The notes under the pieces were generated by a model. The model saw only the letters and a list, made by a program, of their open reading frames with translations, had not been told where the DNA came from and ran no database searches. Below are positions 13,401-20,600 of a stretch of DNA of 64,000 nt, one piece after another. The position numbers and the translations under genes were made by a program. Every line of letters starts with the position of its first letter. The first letter of the stretch is position 1. The DNA comes from Echinometra lucunter (lineage: Eukaryota; Echinodermata; Echinoidea; Camarodonta; Echinometridae). The stretch lies in NCBI GenBank assembly GCA_029962745.1, contig CM057171.1, positions 6,487,525 to 6,551,524 of the forward strand, read 5' to 3'.

Positions 13401-14538
13401 TTGCAAAAGTGGCTTTAGATTTCGGGAAGATGAAGTTTATCAGACAAAGCACGTGCGGTCAAATGGGAACCATTGTTGCATCATAAAAAAGGTCAAAAAA
13501 GGTTTCGCTTCGCAAGATTGGAGAGGACGGTAAATTGGCCCCAGAACCGTTGTGAAAAATAGGAGGATGCGGGATGGACTGGAAACAGCTGTCTCACGCA
13601 TGCGCATAACAACATTTTTTCCAAGATTCCACGTCACGGGACTCACGTCGCCAATCTAAAGCTCCCTAATATAATTATGGGGGAGGCATGATCGCTCTGA
13701 GGATATTAAGTGATATTGTCTTGGACTCAAAGGGGCCAACAGGTATTTTCTTGATATAGAGAATGCATATATTTTTTCCTTTTAATGTATTCCTGCTTAA
13801 TTTGTTACATCCGCCGGATATGACTGAATGCTTTTATACGTGTACATGTAGGTGTATGTGCAGCCCTCATAGCAGTACATGATTATAGCAGTCATATCGA
13901 AGCATTAAGAAATATTTAAATTCTAAATTAACACTGTTCTTACTGCATTGCAGCCTTGGTTTTTGCATATTGGTGACCTTTGGCCTCTTCAAGATGTTTG
14001 CATACCTGGCATCTCACTCTAGCAGAATCTTCCTTTGTTTGGTTACTCTCATCATGGTGCTGTGCTTCTGCAGAAGGACATGGGTTCGAAACCGCGTCTG
14101 GGAGTCCAGAGAAACCTTGTTCACGTAAGATTATGATGGTTTTGTAATCGTAGTGGTTATGTTTGGTTATGATGATGATGATGGTGATGATGATGACGAT
14201 GACGCTGATGATGACGATGACGCGGATGATGACGATGGTGATGATGACGATGATGACGACGATGATGAGGATGATGATGGTGATGATGATGATGATGATG
14301 ACGACTGTGGTTGCTGAAGTGCTTCTTATTGTGATGGTGATAATGGTTGTGATGGTTGTGAAGATGACAGTTGTGATCAACTCCTTGAGACATTTGCTAT
14401 GGTGATGATAATGATTATTTTGATAGTGGTGGTAATAAGAATAATCATGTTTAAATTGATGATGAGTTCATAATAATGATCATGATGCCAGGGATGATGA
14501 TGATGATGATGATGATGAGATGATGATGATGATGATGA

Positions 14539-14636
<98 letters not shown>

Positions 14637-17600
14637 GTCTTTACATGCATGTACATTATACATTTACATGCATTATTGCTATTTTAGGATCAGTTTCTAT
14701 CAATTGAACCTGGTTTCTGTTTCAAGTGGTCAACTTATTTGCTTCTGATTTTATTTAGATATCTTTTTCATTTATTTTCTTCTTATCTTTATCATTTTCT
14801 TGTATATTTGTAGGGCTGGATTACAAACATTGCCTCACAATGCCAAGATGCATTACAACTATGGCAACTATCTCATGGACATGGGACTCAGAAATGTGGC
14901 CAAGTGGCACTTTCAAGAAACATTAAGGTAACTTATCTGAATTATTTACATTTATCATTGCATCATGTTCTTTTTGCTTCATTGCACTTAAGTCAAGATA
15001 AATTGTACTAATGTTTGTATAAACAGTACCTAATGTACATTAGGTACTTTTAACTGAATTTACTTTTTACTTAATAAAGATATAGATTAAAGAAGAAACT
15101 TTGATTTTCAAATTTCATTGTAATGAGGTAACTACTTTTTTTGTTTTTTTGCTATTATTATTTGTTATTCTGTAGATTGTTCTATTATTTTTTTTCTGTT
15201 TGAATAAACAAGATTTATGTCAACATTTATTATTTGAGCATATTAAAGTGCATGTATTCTGATTGAATTGATTTTTTTTTCGGGGGGGGGGGGGGTGTGT
15301 TTTTTTTTTCTGGGGATATAACTTACATTTGGCTAGCTTACTCTAGTGTCCAGTTGACTTTAGCAAGTAAAATTTTAGTGGTTATTTTGTGTAATATTGT
15401 GAGTGATTTTTTTTAATATTTGCAACCTTCTGCTGGATGTATACTTTTCTTCTTTGTCAGGTTATACCCAAGGCATGCCTCGGCTAATAACAATCTCGGC
15501 ACTCTGCTGAGTGAAGATGAACCAGAGAGGGCAGTAGAGTACTTCCTTGAGGCCATAAAGATTAACCCCCAGCATGCAAGAGCTTACTTCAACTTGGCCA
15601 ATATTTACAAGTAAGTATTTTTATAAAATGGATAAATAAAGTTGTGAGAGTAAGGTAAAGGTATTTTGAGAAAAAAGAAGAATGGCTGTGAAATCAGATG
15701 AATAGAAAATTCCTTAGGTAAGCATAAAAAGGTTCTAATGGGGCCACATGTATGACATGCTTTGGGAAGGAGGGGGGGGGGCGGTAGGGGTTGAGTGTAA
15801 GTGTTCTTCTGTGGTTATACTTAGTATGGGTGTAAAGTGAGATAGTTCTCACCTTATCCACTTTTCTTTTTTTATCAAGTAAACAACTGAATTCTGTCAT
15901 ATTCCTGGCTTTAAACCAGAAAACACAGTGTTCTTGTTGTCAGTAAGTTAAAAATCTCCATGAGAAAAATGTATTAAAGATATTCAATTATTTTTATGCC
16001 TCCGCCCACCGTAGGTGGTTGCCGGAGGCATTATGTTTTCGGGTCGTCCGTCCGTCCGTCCGTCCGTCCCGTTTTCGTTCTCGCGATAACTTAAGAACCG
16101 TTTGACAGATCAACTTCAAACTTGGCTCATGTATGCATATGGGAGGGACAATGATCTGATTAGATTTTGGAGTCTCAAGGTCCAAGGTCAAGGTCATAGA
16201 GGTAATAATACACATAAAAATGGCTCGTTCTCGCGATAACTTAAGAACCATTTGACAGATTGACTTCAAACTTGGCTCATGTATGCACATGGAAGGGACA
16301 ATGATCTGATTAGATTTTGGGGTCACAAGGTCAAAGGTCAAAGGTCATAGAGGTCATTATGTACATAGAAATGGTTCGTTTTCACCATAACTCAACAACC
16401 ATTTGACCGATCAATCTCAAACTTGGCTCATGTATGCATATGGGAGGGACAATGATCTGATTAGATTTTGGAGTCTCAAGGTCCAAGGTCAAGGTCATAG
16501 AGGTAATAATACACATAAAAATGGCTCGTTCTCACGATAACTTAAGAACCATTTGACCGATCAACCTCAAACTTGGCACAGGTATGCATATGGGAGGGAC
16601 AATGATCTGATTAGATTTTGGAGTCTCAAGGTCAAAGGTCAAAGGTCATAGAGGTCAATATGTACATAGAAATGGTTTGTTCTTGTGATAACCATTTGAC
16701 CATTTGACAGCTCAACAAACTTGGCTCATGTATGCATATGGAAAAGGCAATGCTCTCATTAGATTTGGTGGTCACAAGGTCAAAGGTCAAGGTCAATGAT
16801 GTCATTGTATAAACAAAAATAAATCAACATGAAGTGCCATTTATTTCTGATTTGGTAATGGCGGAGGCATAAAGTTCGACCACGCGTGGTCGAAGATTCA
16901 TCTAGTTTTCTATTCTCATGAGTAATGTGTAAGGACTGAAAGTATATTCATTTTATGTATGCGATAATCTGTTATTTCTTATTTGTGTAATGGACCTCGT
17001 GGCAGATTAGCCTTGTGCTAAACAAGTTATCCAATAAAGTCTACTACTTCTACTGCTTTTATTACTACTTACTACTACTACTACTACTACCACTTCTTAT
17101 AGTGGGTCAGTTCTTTTTGTAATCCAGGAAATAATTTTGATTTCCTCCTAATTTTTGGTATGCTAGTAATCAGGGAGATCTAACCAGAGCAGAGACATTG
17201 TTCCGGAAGACCTTGGAGATCGATCCCGAGTACGAGAATGCCCTGAACAGCATGGCCTCCCTGAAGCAGAGGCAGGGAGATATCCCAGCAGCAGAAGACT
17301 TCTACCAGCGGGGGCTGGAGCTGGGAGAGCCGTCTGCGGATCTCCACAACAACTATGCTGCCTTCCTCATGGGAAATGGTTAGTAGACTTTGTGGACATG
17401 TCTTTGTTCATCTGCAGAGTTACATATAGAACTGATTGAGAGAGAAAATAAATTCATGTAAGGCAATTACTATCTTCTGTGCAGTCCATTGGGAACATGA
17501 GATTTTGACATTCATGTAAAGGCTTGGGGGGGAAGCAGTCAGTATATTCCTTTACACACGCACGTCCACAGGTTTTTTTTTAACCACCCTAAACGAGTTT

Positions 17601-20600
17601 TATCCACTGATCAAAATCACCCCTTTTCAAGTTTTCTTTTTAGCCTCTTCTCGAAAAATTTACCTCCTAAACAAGCTTAACCTCCTTGAACCTGTGCTCC
17701 AAACAGTGGTACAAATCAAAAACGAAACATACCCTTATTCCTGATTTTTTGGTATTTTTGGCCATTATGTGACTCGCCTTAAAAAACTACCCTTTTCACA
17801 CATTTTTCTGAGGAGAGTTCTGTGATCGAATGCTTACTTAAGAGATGAAGAAGGGAGAAAATTTACAAAGGGTAAATCTAATGGAGAAGGATAGAGGCGA
17901 TATTAATGACATAATTGCCAGAGTTCAGTTGAAACTTATGGGACACTTCTTACGTAAAGATGGCATAATTGCCAGATTGAAGTTAAAACATATGGAACTT
18001 TTCATAGGTAAAGATGGCATAATTTCCAGAGTGCAGTTGAAACTTACGGATTTGATACATGGTCATCACAACTTTCATTTATTTGCCTTTTCGTGACCTC
18101 CATTGACTGTGGTGATGACCTCAGTATTTGTGTCTTTTTAAAAAATCTTCCAAACCAGATCATCACCAAGAAGCCCTGCATCACTATGGCATATGCTTGG
18201 AGCTTGACCCCACCCATGTTGTTGCCATGACGAATATGGCCCGCCTCCTCAGACATCTCAATCGAACCTCCGAGGCAGAGGACATGTACCTAAGGTACAA
18301 AATCACTTTGTTTGCATGTTACACATACATCGATGATAATGGCCGTTGGTATAGCGCTCATATCTGCCATGTTGTGACGTTCATGGCGCTTAGACATTAT
18401 TACTCCGGTCATAGCCGAGCCACCAAAGTAACTAGTGCTCAAGCATATGAGATACACATTTACACCTGGGTGGAGAGTGGCAAATGTAGACTGATGTCTT
18501 GCCACGGGACATTAGTGCTGGGTTGGGATTCAAACCCCGTACCGTGTGATCTGCAGTCCGGAGACATATCCACTCACAGTGAACCAAATTTGCAAAGTGC
18601 ACTTTTGTAGCAGTTTTGTAGCCGTTTGTAGCCATTTTGTAGCTGTTTTGTAGCCGTTTACTGTGAATGCAGTTTTGTAGCCGTTTTGAAGCCGTTTCAA
18701 AAGGGCTACAAAACGGTTACAAAACAGCCATAAAAGAGCGGGAAAACGGCTAATCTGCTGATTCTGCTCACTGTGGCTAGACCATGACACCTCTACTAAA
18801 GACGTGTGAATCAACAACTTCAAGTATTATTTTGTTTTGATTTATTGTAGCATCCCATTATGTAGTCAAAAGAGACTGATACAGGTTGAAATTACCGTAA
18901 ACCCAGTTAGAACATCCATTTTTTTTTCCTTCTTCTTTACAGTCACATTAATCCATGTATTTTCATTTTCAGCCCTCATCTCTGTCTCTTTCTCAGCCTT
19001 TTTTTTTGTCTGTTCTTAGAAGTCCATTTCATAATTTATTAGTAGTTTTCATTTATCATTTTTATTTTGATGAACTTGTTTTATTTTCTCAGGGCTCTGT
19101 CCTACAACAGCAATGCCAAAATCTTGCAAAGTCTTGCTGCCATCTATTACAACACTGGTCGCCCAACTCAAGCTCTGGAAACTTACAGAGAAGCGTTAGA
19201 CCTGGAACCTCAAAATCTGGACATTCAGCTTCAATATGTGAGTGATGCATCTCTTTTCTTCCCTATATGATGACCCTAACTTTACAGATATGTATAACCT
19301 CTAACAAGTTGAGATGACAAGTTTTATACAGAATCAGTTTACTCTCAGACTACAAAGAACACCACCTGATTAACTACAAGGTATGTCATGAGTTTAGTTT
19401 ACAAAGTAAAGGACCAAGCTGGTCAAGGACCTGAATGGCCATTGACGATGGACTTTGTATGAGCCAAACCATGTACCATTCCCTTGAATGCTATGTGTTC
19501 TTCATTGTTTTTATTTCAACTCGTAGCAGTTCTATGGCTTAAGAACATTTTGTATTTTTTCCTTTCTGTCTTTTCTATGTCTGTCCTCCAGGCCCAGGTG
19601 ATGACGAGGCTTGGTCTTTACAAGGAAGCAGAGCACTTTCTCATTGAGGCTTTACAATCCAAACCAACCATGATAGAGCTTCACAGACTGCTGTCCAGTG
19701 TCTATAGCATACAGCACCACTATCAGGATGTAAGCAATCTTAATCTCATATTCTTTGCTCTAAAGCCCACCATACACTATACGATCCAACTGCGACCAGA
19801 TTTTCGAACAAATGACATTTGCATTCAGTATGAAAGTTTAAACAATTAAAATTATTGTATGCGAAGTTAGGAATAATTATACTCAAATCAAAATTTTGGT
19901 TAACTGCAAGCTTTATGGTCCTAGTAAAGGCCAAATCGGCTTCCAGTCGCAGCCAATCAAAAGATTGCTGTGACGTCACTGCGATTTGGAATTGAATTTG
20001 CTTTTATTCCTACAGGGAGGCTTGCAATAGCCCACAATTTTTTATTTTAATACAACTATTTGGAACTTTGATCATTAAGATTTTACAGGTTTGAATGTGC
20101 TTATCAAATGCTATAACAATTTTTTCAAAAATCGGATCTCAGACGGATCATATAGTGTGCAGTGGGCTCAACATTTAAAGTTCCTCAAATTTCATGTTTA
20201 ATTTTTTGTTTCAATTTAACCCTTTTAGAACGCTTTGATTTCAGGTATAGCGTGCATCTTTTGTAGAACCCAGCCTGAGTTATAGTGGGCTTAGTGTTCT
20301 AAGGGTTAAGTTTTCCAACAATTTCTTTAAGTTCACACATTTTTCTTCTTTTGCAGGCCTTGCGTCATGTGGAAATAGCCCTGGAGCTAAATCACCATAT
20401 TGATGATGGAACAAAAGCCGAGCTCCTCTTCGAAAAGGCCAACCATTTGAAAGGACTCAACAGAATAGATGAGGCAGAAAAGGTACATGTATGTATAGTT
20501 GTACATGATTTCCCATTGGCATTGAGGATTGATGTTAGTAGTTAAGTTAAACTTTTGGTCTCAAGACATAGATGTTTACCTCAGAATATTCATCTGTTCT

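Noticed and set aside
14157..14663. His-, Met-, Ile- and Ser-rich open frames
   Set aside because: Created by (GAT)n/(ATG)n microsatellites inside an intron.
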